From Longilinea sp035560795 (lineage in GTDB: Bacteria > Chloroflexota > Anaerolineae > Anaerolineales > Anaerolineaceae), in assembly GCA_035560795.1 (NCBI GenBank), contig DATMYV010000015.1, forward strand, positions 34,556 to 98,555: a stretch of DNA of 64,000 bases. Reading direction: 5' to 3'. This document shows, one piece after another, positions 1 to 8,925 of this stretch (the stretch's first letter is position 1; each line of letters starts with the position of its first letter). The notes beneath the pieces are model-generated. The model had not been told where the DNA came from and did not search any database. It saw nothing but the letters and a program-made list of their open reading frames with translations. The translations under genes and the position numbers were made by a program.

Positions 1-875
1 TGGTGGCCGAACTTGAACGCATCCACAGTCATTTGCTCTGGTTGGGCGTGGCTGCGCATGAAGGCGGTTTTGACACATTATTCATGTACTCGTGGCGCGA
101 CCGCGAAACGGTCATGGATATTCTCGAAACCATCAGCGGCAATCGCGTTCATTACTCGGCCAATGTCCTGGGCGGCGTGAAGTTTGACATCGATGACAAA
201 CAACGCGACATGATCCTTAAAGGAATTGATTTCCTTGAGCAGCGTACCCATCATTACATGAAGGTTGTCACCACCGATGAAACCTTCCTGGGTCGGACGC
301 GCGACATCGGCACAATGACCAGGGAACAGGCCATCGAACTTGGCGCAGTCGGACCGACCGCGCGTGCATCGGGAGTCACAATTGACATTCGCGACTCGGC
401 CCCCTATGCAGCCTACAAGACCTTCCCAATTAATGTCATCACCGATGAAAACGGCGACCTGCTGGCGCGCTTTGTGGTCCGGCTAAAAGAATTGTACGAT
501 TGCTATCGCCTGGTCCGCGAGATGCTTGACCACATGCCTGAAGGTGAATTAACCACGCGCGTCCCGCGCAAGATCCCGGCCGGTGAAGCAGTTAGCCGGG
601 TTGAAGCGCCGCGTGGCGAATTGTTCTATTTCTTGAAAAGCAACGGCAGCGAAAAACCGGAGCGCGTCAAAGTCCGCACTCCCAGCCTGTGCAACTGGGC
701 GACAGTCATCAACTTTGCAGTCGGCCACAAACTGGCGGATATCCCCATGATCCTGGCAGGCATAGATCCGTGCTTCTCCTGCAACGATCGCTTGATCAAA
801 ATTCACCGTCCGAACGATACTCAGGTCTGGACCTGGGAAGATTTACGCCAACATGGAATCGAGTACTACCGATGA
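1..875 (+). CDS. Group 4 [NiFe]-hydrogenase large (catalytic) subunit, 5'-truncated by the window edge
   Basis: Related to the NuoD/HycE/EchE family. The C-terminus carries DPCFSCNDR, the CxxC pair that ligates Ni-Fe in true hydrogenases and is absent from complex I NuoD, so this should be a catalytic H2 enzyme. About 27 residues follow the motif; such a tail is normally removed by a HycI-type protease, and one is encoded at 2184-2708. The conserved helix containing RIHSHLLWLG is present from the first visible residues. The N-terminal RxCxxC pair and roughly 100 or more residues lie upstream of the window, so the in-frame GTG at base 3 is not a real start. The stop overlaps the next start (ATGA at 872). 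The subclass (Ech, Mbh or Hyf) cannot be told from this part alone. Confidence 0.88.
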   Translation, partial: VAELERIHSHLLWLGVAAHEGGFDTLFMYSWRDRETVMDILETISGNRVHYSANVLGGVKFDIDDKQRDMILKGIDFLEQRTHHYMKVVTTDETFLGRTRDIGTMTREQAIELGAVGPTARASGVTIDIRDSAPYAAYKTFPINVITDENGDLLARFVVRLKELYDCYRLVREMLDHMPEGELTTRVPRKIPAGEAVSRVEAPRGELFYFLKSNGSEKPERVKVRTPSLCNWATVINFAVGHKLADIPMILAGIDPCFSCNDRLIKIHRPNDTQVWTWEDLRQHGIEYYR

Positions 876-1807
876 ACCTACCCTTACCTTCCATCCTGCT
901 GCTACTGTTCTTCCCTGGCGGTCTTTTCCTGCTGGGGAGCGGGCTGGTATATGAATGGGCTGACCGCAAACTGGTAGCTCGTTTCCAGAACCGCATTGGT
1001 CCGCGCTGGTTTCAACCGTTGGCCGATATCTTCAAGCTGCTTTCCAAGGAAGAAATCGTCCCGACCGGGGCACATATCGGTTTGTTTCACGCCCTGCCCA
1101 TTATCGCGTTAACATCCGTTTTAACGGCCGCTTTGTATGTACCGCTGGCTGGCTTTACTGCCTCCTATAACTTCCGCGGCGACTTGATCGTTGTCTTTTA
1201 CCTGCTCAGCGCGCTGACTATATGCATCGGTCTGGCAGGTGCGAATAATATCTCGCGCTTCTCCATCATCGGAGCAACCCGTACGCTCACCCAGATATTC
1301 TCCTATGAAGCGCCTTTTCTGCTGGCGTTGCTGGGACCGGCCATCGCGGCTGGAAGCTGGAATATCAGTGAAATAAATGCCTATGCCCGTGGAAATGTCT
1401 GGATGATCGCTGCTCAGCCGATTGGCTTTTTGGTGGCGTTGGTTGGTCTGATGGGCAAGCTGGAACTCTCTCCCTTTGATGCACCTGAAGCCGAAACCGA
1501 AATTGTTTCCGGCGCCCTAACGGAATACTCAGGCCGCGGCCTGGCGCTTTTCCGCATTGGCAAGGATGTCGAACTGGTCATCGGCCTGACCCTGATCGCC
1601 ACTTTCTACATGGGCGGTCTGGCCAATCCACTGGATTTTCTGTGGAAAACCGGTCTGCTATTATTGGTGACAGCCGGCCTGCAATCGTTGTTTGCCCGTC
1701 TGCGCATTGATCAAACAGTGGGCATGTGGTGGCGCGTCGGCGCTCTGGTTGGTCTGCTGCAGCTGCTGGCCATCATCATTGGCCGCCAGATCGGCCCGCT
1801 GTTCTAA
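872..1807 (+). CDS. Hydrogenase membrane subunit, NuoH/HycD/HyfC family
   Basis: A 311-residue polytopic protein with about eight hydrophobic segments. It anchors the hydrogenase catalytic arm and is homologous to complex I NuoH, which lies at the quinone/ion-pumping interface. Conserved NuoH-family signatures are visible: ERK-like EWADRKLVARFQNRIGP near residue 30, and a loop with SPFDAPEAETE near residue 205 rich in essential acidic residues. I chose ATG 872 because it overlaps the stop of the large subunit by four bases. An in-frame start 183 bases earlier lies inside the upstream gene and gives a non-homologous leader. It is cotranscribed with the large subunit and ferredoxin. Confidence 0.9.
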   Translation: MNLPLPSILLLLFFPGGLFLLGSGLVYEWADRKLVARFQNRIGPRWFQPLADIFKLLSKEEIVPTGAHIGLFHALPIIALTSVLTAALYVPLAGFTASYNFRGDLIVVFYLLSALTICIGLAGANNISRFSIIGATRTLTQIFSYEAPFLLALLGPAIAAGSWNISEINAYARGNVWMIAAQPIGFLVALVGLMGKLELSPFDAPEAETEIVSGALTEYSGRGLALFRIGKDVELVIGLTLIATFYMGGLANPLDFLWKTGLLLLVTAGLQSLFARLRIDQTVGMWWRVGALVGLLQLLAIIIGRQIGPLF

Positions 1808-1819
1808 GGAGGAATAGGC

Positions 1820-2248
1820 ATGGCTATTGGTGCAATGTTCGGAGATATTTTCCGATCGCTCTTCAAACGTCCGGTGACCGAACTTTACCCGTTTCAACGC
1901 AAACCCGCGCCTGAAAACCTGCGTGGCAGACTGGTTTGGGATCCGGCGAAATGCTCGGGCTGCCAGTTGTGCATCAAAGACTGTCCCGCGGATGCAATCG
2001 AGCTGATTGTATTGGACAAAGTGGCAAAGAAATTCGTGATGCGCTACCACGAAGACCGCTGCACCTTCTGCGCGCAATGCGTGGTAAATTGCCGCTTCCA
2101 TTGTCTTCAGATGCAAAATGAAGGCTGGGAACTGGCGCAATTATCCCGCGAGCCGTTCGAAGTCTACTATGGCAAGGATGAAGATGTCCAATTCCTGCTG
2201 GAGCGAGCAGCTCGCGCAGAAACTGGCGACGTTGAGTGCGGCGCTTAG
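1820..2248 (+). CDS. Hydrogenase ferredoxin subunit, two 4Fe-4S clusters (NuoI/HycF/HyfH family)
   Basis: A 142-residue electron-transfer subunit. The first cluster motif is CSGCQLCIKDCP around residue 46. The second is CTFCAQCVVNC around residue 85, where the proline that usually follows the last cysteine is replaced by arginine. An N-terminal amphipathic helix (FRSLFKRPVTELYP) resembles the membrane-contacting region of NuoI. A strong ribosome binding site (AAGGAGG, 1807-1813) precedes ATG 1820. It links the small-subunit cluster (upstream of the window) to soluble ferredoxin or another donor. The gene's 3' end overlaps the protease gene in a different frame. Confidence 0.9.
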   Translation: MAIGAMFGDIFRSLFKRPVTELYPFQRKPAPENLRGRLVWDPAKCSGCQLCIKDCPADAIELIVLDKVAKKFVMRYHEDRCTFCAQCVVNCRFHCLQMQNEGWELAQLSREPFEVYYGKDEDVQFLLERAARAETGDVECGA

Positions 2249-2708
2249 CCGTACGCCACGTTTGGCGTTGCTGGGTATCGGCAACGAGTTAAATGGAGAT
2301 GATGCAGCCGGGGTGCTGGCGGTGCGCGTTTTGCGCGGCAGGCTGGCCTCCCGGCCGCAACTTTTATTGATCGAAGCCGGGTTGGCTCCTGAGGCATTTA
2401 CCGCGCCGCTCAGGCGGTTCAGGCCAGATTGTGTCATTCTGATCGATGCCGCCCTCCTGGATGAAGCAGCAGGGACTGTAGCCCTGGTCGACTGGCAGCA
2501 AACCGACGGACTGAGCGCCACCACCCATACCCTGCCGCCTTCTGTGCTGGTTAAATTCATCCAACACGAGTTCAACTGTCCGGTGGAATTGATCCTGATT
2601 CAACCGGAAGATATCGATTTCGATCACCCAGTTACGCCGGCTGTCTACAAAGCGATTGACAACATGGTGGCTGGATTTATCCGGCTGTTCGCATCCATTT
2701 ATCAATAA
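2184..2708 (+). CDS. Hydrogenase maturation protease (HycI/HyaD family)
   Basis: An Asp-type endopeptidase of about 174 residues that trims the large-subunit C-terminus after nickel insertion. The family opening LLGIGNELNGDDAAG contains the glutamate and aspartates that sense nickel. A second conserved acidic site (ILIDAALLDE) and the histidine-containing segment near THTLPPSVL follow. Three in-frame ATG codons (2169, 2178, 2184) all lie inside the end of the ferredoxin gene. I prefer 2184 because AAGG lies 6-7 nt upstream, but the start is uncertain by up to five codons. Its position at the end of the operon supports a dedicated role in maturing the subunit at 1-875. Confidence 0.86.
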   Translation: MSNSCWSEQLAQKLATLSAALSRTPRLALLGIGNELNGDDAAGVLAVRVLRGRLASRPQLLLIEAGLAPEAFTAPLRRFRPDCVILIDAALLDEAAGTVALVDWQQTDGLSATTHTLPPSVLVKFIQHEFNCPVELILIQPEDIDFDHPVTPAVYKAIDNMVAGFIRLFASIYQ

Positions 2709-2776
2709 TGTAAATCCAATAAACCTTCGTCGTTGTAAGCTCATCGAATGTATAATTCCCTTGGAGAAACACATCG

Positions 2777-4771
2777 ATGAAGCCACGGACTCGCAATTTG
2801 TTGATCGGCCTGAGTGCAATTCTCTGGCCGTTCTTTGTTTTGATGCTCTACTACGTCAGTCACAAACCCTTCAGTCCTGAACTGGCAGTCAGCCTGGCAG
2901 TTGCGTTTTGGGGCATCCTGCTGGGAGCGATCCTGGTGGCGACAGCCGGAGCGATCGGCCAGCGGATTGCCCCTTTCGAAGACCTGCCGCGCCTGGTTCG
3001 CCTGAGCCTTCAATCAGCTCTTGGCCTGGGTGCTTATGCCTTGTTTATTTTGATCGTTGGCGCCACGGTCGGCCTGAATGTCTGGCTGTTGGGTTTGCTT
3101 CCCCTCACGGTGGGGATTGCCTTGCGGCGTTCCCTGCTCAAGTGGCTGCGCCAGGTGAGCGCCCTGCGCGATTTATGGCGCGAAAGCGACAGTATGGGTC
3201 GTGCGGTAGCGGTACTCATCGTTCTGCTTTTGCTCAATGCATTGATCGTTGCACTGGCTCCACCGCTCAAGTTCGATGCGCTCGTTTCACACCTGGCGCT
3301 GCCGCAAGCCTACCTGGAAGCCGGACGGGTGCAATATTTATCCAGCCAGGTGATGAGCGGTATGCCGCAAAACGCGGAAATGCTTTTCACCTGGGCGATT
3401 GCGCTGGGCGGACTTCCTGCTGCCACCGTGTTGGGTTGGTGGATCGCGGTGCTGGCTGTGGTTGGCCTGCTGGGCTATTTTAGCCAGAAGCTCAACGTGC
3501 CGTCCGCCTGGGCCGCGGCTGCGGCACTGCTGGCTGGCTTTAGCCTGGTGATGCTGACCGCCTGGGGATATGTTGATTGGTTGGCGCTGCTCTTCGGCTT
3601 TGGCGTATTGGCGCTTTTGGATCGCTGGCGGCGAAAACTGGATCTATTATCGTTGTTATTGGCAGGCGCCTTCACTGGATTGGCTGTCGGCACAAAATAC
3701 ACATCTGGAGTACTGGGGATCGCTGCGCTTGTCACATTGATCTGGCATATTTGGAAACGTAAAATCTCCTGGCAAGCCGGCATCTTGGATGTACTTAAAT
3801 TTAGCGGTGCGGCATTATGTGTTGCCGCTCCGTGGCTGCTTAAAAACCTGTTGACCACCGGCAACCCGCTCTACCCGTTCTTTTTCTCAGCCGGGGCCAT
3901 GACGCCGTTACGCCTGGCGGTTTATCAGAGTGTTCCTCCTTATGGCAACTGGCTGGATTTCATTTTCCTGCCGCTACGCGCCACGTACATGGGCGTGGAA
4001 GCCGGGGACGGCTACATGGTGGCATTGGGTCCGCTCTTGCTCGGTTTTGGGCTTTTTGCCTGGTTGGGACGCGAACGGCGCGGACCAGAACAGCAGGCAG
4101 CACTTGAAAATGCTGCCGTCCTTGCCCTTTCCGGTTTACTGGTTTGGGCATCTGCTAACCGTATCTCCGGAAACTTGATCCAGACGCGTTATTACTTCAC
4201 CCTATTCCCGGCTTTCACCGGGCTGGCTGCTTTCGGGTACTGGGGTCTAAGCCGGGTGACACTGCCGCAGGTGCGCCTTAACCGGTTCTTCAATACCCTG
4301 ATCCTTTTGGTGCTGGTTTTCAATCTGCTCGAAGTCAGCGCCTTCACCTGGAAAAGCAGCGCGCCACAAGCGGCAGCCGGATTGATGACCGGTGAAGATT
4401 ATCTGGCAGACAACCTTGGCTGGTATCAACGTGCCATGCAGGCAGTCCGAGAGCTGCCTGCCGGCAGCCGTGTTTTGATGCTTTATGAACCGCGAAGCCT
4501 GTATTGCGCCCCGACCTGCGCATCGGATGAAATCCTTGACCGCTGGAAGCGAGATCTGAATACCCTCGTCGATCCGCAATCGATATTGAGTTCCTGGAAA
4601 CAGGCCGGCTATACGCATGTACTTGTTTACACGGCCGGCGTCGATTTCATGCGCACTGCTGCCGACCCGCATCATCCGCTCAGCGACCTGACCGCGCTGG
4701 ATGCATTTCTTGCACAACTTCCACCGCCGCAGACATTCAGCAATGTCTACGCACTGTATCGCCTGCAATAG
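2777..4771 (+). CDS. Polytopic membrane protein, GT-C glycosyltransferase-like
   Basis: A 664-residue protein with about 12-14 hydrophobic segments and a soluble C-terminal domain of about 120 residues. The first long loop holds PPLKFDALVSHLALPQAYLEAG near residue 160, resembling the periplasmic acidic loop of GT-C (PMT/GT39-like) transferases, which use polyprenyl-phosphate sugars. I cannot assign a sugar or acceptor. A TATAAT box near 2750 and GGAG before ATG 2777 suggest its own promoter and translation signal, separate from the hydrogenase operon. Family membership is inferred from topology and loop composition only. Confidence 0.6.
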   Translation: MKPRTRNLLIGLSAILWPFFVLMLYYVSHKPFSPELAVSLAVAFWGILLGAILVATAGAIGQRIAPFEDLPRLVRLSLQSALGLGAYALFILIVGATVGLNVWLLGLLPLTVGIALRRSLLKWLRQVSALRDLWRESDSMGRAVAVLIVLLLLNALIVALAPPLKFDALVSHLALPQAYLEAGRVQYLSSQVMSGMPQNAEMLFTWAIALGGLPAATVLGWWIAVLAVVGLLGYFSQKLNVPSAWAAAAALLAGFSLVMLTAWGYVDWLALLFGFGVLALLDRWRRKLDLLSLLLAGAFTGLAVGTKYTSGVLGIAALVTLIWHIWKRKISWQAGILDVLKFSGAALCVAAPWLLKNLLTTGNPLYPFFFSAGAMTPLRLAVYQSVPPYGNWLDFIFLPLRATYMGVEAGDGYMVALGPLLLGFGLFAWLGRERRGPEQQAALENAAVLALSGLLVWASANRISGNLIQTRYYFTLFPAFTGLAAFGYWGLSRVTLPQVRLNRFFNTLILLVLVFNLLEVSAFTWKSSAPQAAAGLMTGEDYLADNLGWYQRAMQAVRELPAGSRVLMLYEPRSLYCAPTCASDEILDRWKRDLNTLVDPQSILSSWKQAGYTHVLVYTAGVDFMRTAADPHHPLSDLTALDAFLAQLPPPQTFSNVYALYRLQ

Positions 4772-4835
4772 GTTTCGCGGTTAGGCTCGTTTTCGAGTAT
4801 AGTTAAGACAAAACAGGTCATTTCGGGAGGTATCT

Positions 4836-7340
4836 GTGGATCTAAAAAATTTCTTTCTGGGACGTATCTATGATCCAGCACAACATAAGGCCACTGACCA
4901 GCCTTTATTATACGATCCGTCAAACCTGACGACCCATGCCATCATCACCGGCATGACTGGTTCCGGCAAGACCGGTCTTGGCATCGGCATGCTGGAGGAA
5001 GCTGCACTGAAGGGCATTCCAGCCATTATTATCGATCCCAAGGGGGATCTCACCAACCTGCTGCTACACTTTCCGGAATTCAACCCATCCGATTTCCAGC
5101 CCTGGTTGGATCCGGAAGCCGCCCGCCGTGAAGGCAAAACGATCGAACAACTGGCTGCGGATACCGCCGCGACCTGGAAAGCAGGTCTGGCGGGTTATGG
5201 AATCGGCTACGATGAAATGATGGCCCTGAAGAATTCGGCCCAATTCACCATTTTCACGCCTGGTTCCACTTCCGGTCAACCGGTCAATGTGCTTTCGTCT
5301 TTTGCCGCGCCTGATGTGCCCTGGGAAGATAACCGCGAAACACTGCGTGAGAAAATTAGCAGTATCGTCACTGCCTTGCTGGGACTGATCGGCCTGACCG
5401 ACCTGGATCCGCTGCGCTCCCGCGAGCATATCCTGGTCTCGAACGTCATTGAAAACGCCTGGAGCGAAGGCCGTTCGCTTGACCTGACCAGCTTGATCAT
5501 GGAAGTGCAGAAACCGCCCTTCGACCGTCTGGGAGCCTTTCCGTTGGATTCATTCTTCCCAGAAAAGGCACGTTTTGAACTGGCCATGTTGCTGAATAAC
5601 TTCCTGGCCTCTCCGAGTTTTGAATCCTGGCGGGATGGAATTTCACTCGATATTGGTGCTATGCAATTTACACCGGATGGCAAGCCGCGCCACAACATCT
5701 TCTATATTGCCCACCTCAGTGAAGGCGAGCGCATGTTTTTCGTCACGCTGCTGTTTGCGGCAGTTGAATCCTGGATGCGGGCGCAGCGCGGCACCAGCGG
5801 ACTGCGCATGATGGTGTATTTCGACGAAATCATGGGCTATTTGCCGCCTGTCGCCAACCCGCCCTCGCGGACTGTCATGCTGCGCATGCTCAAACAGGCG
5901 CGCGCCTTTGGCGTTGGCATCGTCTTGGCGACACAAAACCCGGTCGATGTGGATTACAAAGCCCTCTCAAACGCCGGCACCTGGTTGATTGGCCGCCTGC
6001 AGACCGAACAGGACAAGAATCGCCTGCTGGACGGCTTGCGCTCGGCCAGCGGTGCCAGCGACATCGATGCCATCGACAGGCAAATATCCGCATTGGATAA
6101 ACGCGTCTTTCTGATCAACAACATCAACAAAGCCGCACCCCAGCTCTTCACCACCCGCTGGGCGATGAATTACCTGGCCGGACCGCTGATGCGCTCTCAA
6201 ATACCGGATCTCAATCGCCTGGCCGGCATCGAACCTTTTGGAAAAACCGCGGCACCTGCAACTGTTATCAACTACTCAAATGATGTCGTTCCCAACCAGC
6301 CGCCCGTGCAAAAACCAGCCACACCAGTCCCTGCTTCACCGCGCGGTGAAACGCTTTCCAGCGCCCGTCCGGTAGTGCCATCGGGAGTCTCGGAATACTT
6401 CCTGCCGCTGGATTTGAGTACCAACGAGGCGATTGAAACAGGCCGCCAGCCGACTGGCGCTCAGGTGAAGGGCGTTGTCTACCGCCCGGCCTTGATTGCC
6501 CAGGCTGAAGCCCGCTATGTGAATACCCGTTACCGCCTGGATACTTCCAAGCATTTTGCTTGCGTGGTCAACCAATTTGAAAGCATGAACGTGGAATGGG
6601 ATCAATTCGTTTGGCGGTCATACAAAACCGATGAAGTGAACGACGATCCACATCCGCAGGCTAACTTTGCTCTTTTGCCAGGCTGGTTGAGTGATTCAAA
6701 ACGCTTTGCCGGGTTGCAGCGCGATTTTGAAGATTGGGTCTTCCGGAATGGGACACTCAAAGTGCGCGCCAATGAATCCTTGAAAGTCTATGCCGGACCC
6801 GAGGTATCAACCGCCGATTTCCGCAAGCTGTGCAGCGATGCTGCCCGCGACGCCATGCAGACCGATCTGGATAAAATCGGCACTGCCTATGATAAGAAAA
6901 TGGACACGCTCAATGAAAAAATCCGCAAGCAGACCAATAAAGTTGAAGATTTGCAGCGGGAAGTCGGGCAACGAACCACTGAAGAGCTGGGCAAAGCTGC
7001 CGAAACCATTTTTAGCTTTTTTGGCGGCCGCAAGCGCAGCCTTTCCAGCAATCTTACGAAACGCCGCATGACCTCCAGTGCCAAAGCAGACTTGGACACG
7101 GCCAGGGATGATCTGGATGCCCTCAAAAAGCAATTGGACGAACTTACGGCAAGCCGCGAGAAAGAGGAAAGGACTGTGTCTGATCAGTGGGGACGCATGG
7201 TCGACGATGAAAGCGAAGTGCCGGTCAATACCGCCAAGAGCAATATTTTCACCGATTTATTCGGCCTGGCCTGGGTGCCCTACTATCAGGTGGAATACGC
7301 CGGGCAAATCGTTGAAATTCCAGCCTATAGAAAAGAATAA
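4836..7340 (+). CDS. HerA/VirB4-like ATPase with C-terminal coiled coil
   Basis: An 834-residue cytoplasmic P-loop ATPase of the HerA-FtsK superfamily. Walker A is GMTGSGKT at about residues 39-46, followed by DPKGDLTNLL, typical of the HerA/VirB4 group. Walker B is MMVYFDEIMG near residue 330, followed by the sensor segment ATQNPVDVDYKALSNAGT. A linker with little sequence constraint (about 480-530) leads to a C-terminal half ending in a charged coiled coil (about 690-790). The start is GTG 4836, placed by GGGAGG nine bases upstream. No NurA or conjugation genes are nearby, so DNA translocation is a family inference and the target is unknown. It stands alone between a membrane protein and a terminator. 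Confidence 0.72.
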   Translation: MDLKNFFLGRIYDPAQHKATDQPLLYDPSNLTTHAIITGMTGSGKTGLGIGMLEEAALKGIPAIIIDPKGDLTNLLLHFPEFNPSDFQPWLDPEAARREGKTIEQLAADTAATWKAGLAGYGIGYDEMMALKNSAQFTIFTPGSTSGQPVNVLSSFAAPDVPWEDNRETLREKISSIVTALLGLIGLTDLDPLRSREHILVSNVIENAWSEGRSLDLTSLIMEVQKPPFDRLGAFPLDSFFPEKARFELAMLLNNFLASPSFESWRDGISLDIGAMQFTPDGKPRHNIFYIAHLSEGERMFFVTLLFAAVESWMRAQRGTSGLRMMVYFDEIMGYLPPVANPPSRTVMLRMLKQARAFGVGIVLATQNPVDVDYKALSNAGTWLIGRLQTEQDKNRLLDGLRSASGASDIDAIDRQISALDKRVFLINNINKAAPQLFTTRWAMNYLAGPLMRSQIPDLNRLAGIEPFGKTAAPATVINYSNDVVPNQPPVQKPATPVPASPRGETLSSARPVVPSGVSEYFLPLDLSTNEAIETGRQPTGAQVKGVVYRPALIAQAEARYVNTRYRLDTSKHFACVVNQFESMNVEWDQFVWRSYKTDEVNDDPHPQANFALLPGWLSDSKRFAGLQRDFEDWVFRNGTLKVRANESLKVYAGPEVSTADFRKLCSDAARDAMQTDLDKIGTAYDKKMDTLNEKIRKQTNKVEDLQREVGQRTTEELGKAAETIFSFFGGRKRSLSSNLTKRRMTSSAKADLDTARDDLDALKKQLDELTASREKEERTVSDQWGRMVDDESEVPVNTAKSNIFTDLFGLAWVPYYQVEYAGQIVEIPAYRKE

Positions 7341-7393
7341 CGGGGCAATCTTTTCTGGCAGTGAATCGATGGTTTAGGACAGTAAATTCGAAT

Positions 7394-7424
7394 AAAAAGG
7401 ACAATTCATGGCATTGTCCTTTTT
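7394..7424. terminator. Bidirectional intrinsic terminator
   Basis: A 12-bp inverted repeat AAAAAGGACAAT / ATTGTCCTTTTT with a seven-base loop gives A/T tracts on both sides. It therefore serves the plus-strand ATPase gene and the minus-strand YceI gene. Confidence 0.85.
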
Positions 7425-7446
7425 GAATTAAATGGTGAGGAGCTGC

Positions 7447-8199
7447 TCACGGTCTGGCAACGAATTCGAGCGTCAATTTTGCCTGATCTTCCGTTTTGAG
7501 TATGCCCAGGATGGAAATGGGGCCGACATTGAAATCGCTTAGTAAAATGGTGGTGGTTGCCTTGCCAGACAACGTATCGCCCGTGAGGTGGGCAGTCACA
7601 TCGAAGGTTACCGGGCGGGTTGTTTGCTTCACCGTCAGGTCTCCAGTCACCTGGAAGGAATAATCCTTCCCTTCTTCATAGCTGCCAGGTAAGGTGGTGA
7701 TGCTGGTTGGTTTAAAGACGGCTGTCGGAAAACGGGATGATTCCAACCAGTTATTGCGGATGGCATTGTCCCGCCGGCTGCTGTCGGAGGTGAATTGGCT
7801 GATGTCGATCATGAACTCACCCAGCGTACTGGCAGGCGGGTTTTGCAGGTCGGCATGGATTGTGCCGTTCACGCTGTTGGTCACACCGACTGCCAAATTA
7901 AAGCGGTTGTTCTGATTGATAAAGGTCTCAGCCACTTTGTAAGTCACTTTTGATTCGCTGGGAACAATGTTAAAGGTCGTTTTACTGGCGGCAGGCGGAT
8001 TGGCATCAGGTTGTGTTGACTTGCCAACAGGATTGGCAGCAATCGTTGGCGTACTGGCAACAGTAACAACGGGTACAGGCGATTGAACTTCAGCAGAAGA
8101 TGGAACGGTCATTGTTTGCGAAACAGCCGCCGGTCCGCTGCAAGCGCTCAATAGTAAAATCGCCATAATCACAAGGAATAGTATCATTTTCTTTTTCAT
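7447..8199 (-). CDS. YceI-family lipoprotein
   Basis: A 250-residue secreted protein. The N-terminus is a lipoprotein signal (basic MKKK, a hydrophobic core, lipobox LLSAC with Cys near 20). A low-complexity Ser/Thr/Pro linker (about 21-70) leads to a YceI beta-barrel domain (about 75-250), a lipocalin-like fold that binds long-chain isoprenoids in characterised relatives. Typical features are FNIVPSESKVTYKV, the FMIDISQFTSD segment and the final LTLEF strand. Probably it is anchored to the outer leaflet of the cytoplasmic membrane. It is monocistronic, flanked by terminators at 7394-7424 and 8265-8289. The ligand is unknown. Confidence 0.85.
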   Translation of the reverse strand: MKKKMILFLVIMAILLLSACSGPAAVSQTMTVPSSAEVQSPVPVVTVASTPTIAANPVGKSTQPDANPPAASKTTFNIVPSESKVTYKVAETFINQNNRFNLAVGVTNSVNGTIHADLQNPPASTLGEFMIDISQFTSDSSRRDNAIRNNWLESSRFPTAVFKPTSITTLPGSYEEGKDYSFQVTGDLTVKQTTRPVTFDVTAHLTGDTLSGKATTTILLSDFNVGPISILGILKTEDQAKLTLEFVARP

Positions 8200-8264
8200 T
8201 TTTTAGTTCTCTCCATTTACCAATATTGAGGGGACAGGTTTTGTCTATTTTAAAGGACAAAAAT

Positions 8265-8289
8265 AAAAGCCGCCTGATAGGCGGCTTTT
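8265..8289. terminator. Terminator of the recR operon
   Basis: A perfect 10-bp stem AAAAGCCGCC / GGCGGCTTTT with a five-base loop, 17 bases beyond the recR stop on the minus strand. The symmetrical A/T flanks suggest it works in both directions. Confidence 0.85.
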
Positions 8290-8305
8290 ATGAGAGAAGT
8301 CTTAA

Positions 8306-8917
8306 TCAGGATGTCATTTCCTGGCGGCCGGAAAGTGCTCGCAACAGCGTGTTTTGGTCGGCATATTCCAAATCGCCTCCAACAGGCAATCCTCGGGCCA
8401 GGCGGGTGATGTGTACATTCAGCGGCAGCAATTGCTGGCGCAGGTATAATGCGGTGGCATCGCCTTCCATGCTTGGATTGGTCGCCAAAATCACTTCGCG
8501 CACCGTGCCGGCTTTGACACGTTCGACTAACGGACGGATTTTCAGATCATCCGGGCCAACGCCTTCGATTGGCGAGAGTACGCCGTGCAGCACGTGATAA
8601 CGGCCAGAGTACCCGCCCGTACGTTCGAGCGCCAGCACATCCAACGGCTCCTCCACCACGCATACCTGGGCCTCATCGCGCTGTGAACTGGCACAAATAT
8701 CGCAAACAGTCTGCTCTGCCAGTGTGATGTTAAAACAAATCTGGCACAGGCCGGTGGCAGATTTTAAACCATTCAGTGCATCTGCAAGCTGTTGAGCGGT
8801 ATCATTGGTGGCACGCAGCAGATGAAAAGCCAGCCGCGATGCCGATTTAGGCCCAATACCCGGCAGCCGTTCGAAGGCTGTGATTAAATTTTGAACAGGC
8901 TCAGGCAAGATCGGCAT
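8306..8917 (-). CDS. recR: Recombination mediator protein RecR
   Basis: A 203-residue DNA-repair factor that, with RecF/RecO, loads RecA at gaps. Domain order is complete: an N-terminal helix-hairpin-helix (FERLPGIGPKSASRLAFHLL, residues about 13-32), a C4 zinc finger (CQICFN...CDIC, about 56-72), a TOPRIM domain starting VCVVEEPLDVLALE, and the C-terminal GLPVGGDLEYAD motif. The length is normal for the family. It lies directly downstream of ybaB (gap of 8 bp) and dnaX, the classic dnaX-ybaB-recR order. Confidence 0.97.
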   Translation of the reverse strand: MPILPEPVQNLITAFERLPGIGPKSASRLAFHLLRATNDTAQQLADALNGLKSATGLCQICFNITLAEQTVCDICASSQRDEAQVCVVEEPLDVLALERTGGYSGRYHVLHGVLSPIEGVGPDDLKIRPLVERVKAGTVREVILATNPSMEGDATALYLRQQLLPLNVHITRLARGLPVGGDLEYADQNTLLRALSGRQEMTS

Positions 8918-8925
8918 AATAATGC

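Noticed and set aside
2118..2183. Longer start for the hydrogenase protease
   Set aside because: The extra residues lie inside the ferredoxin gene and do not match the family, whose conserved part begins much later.
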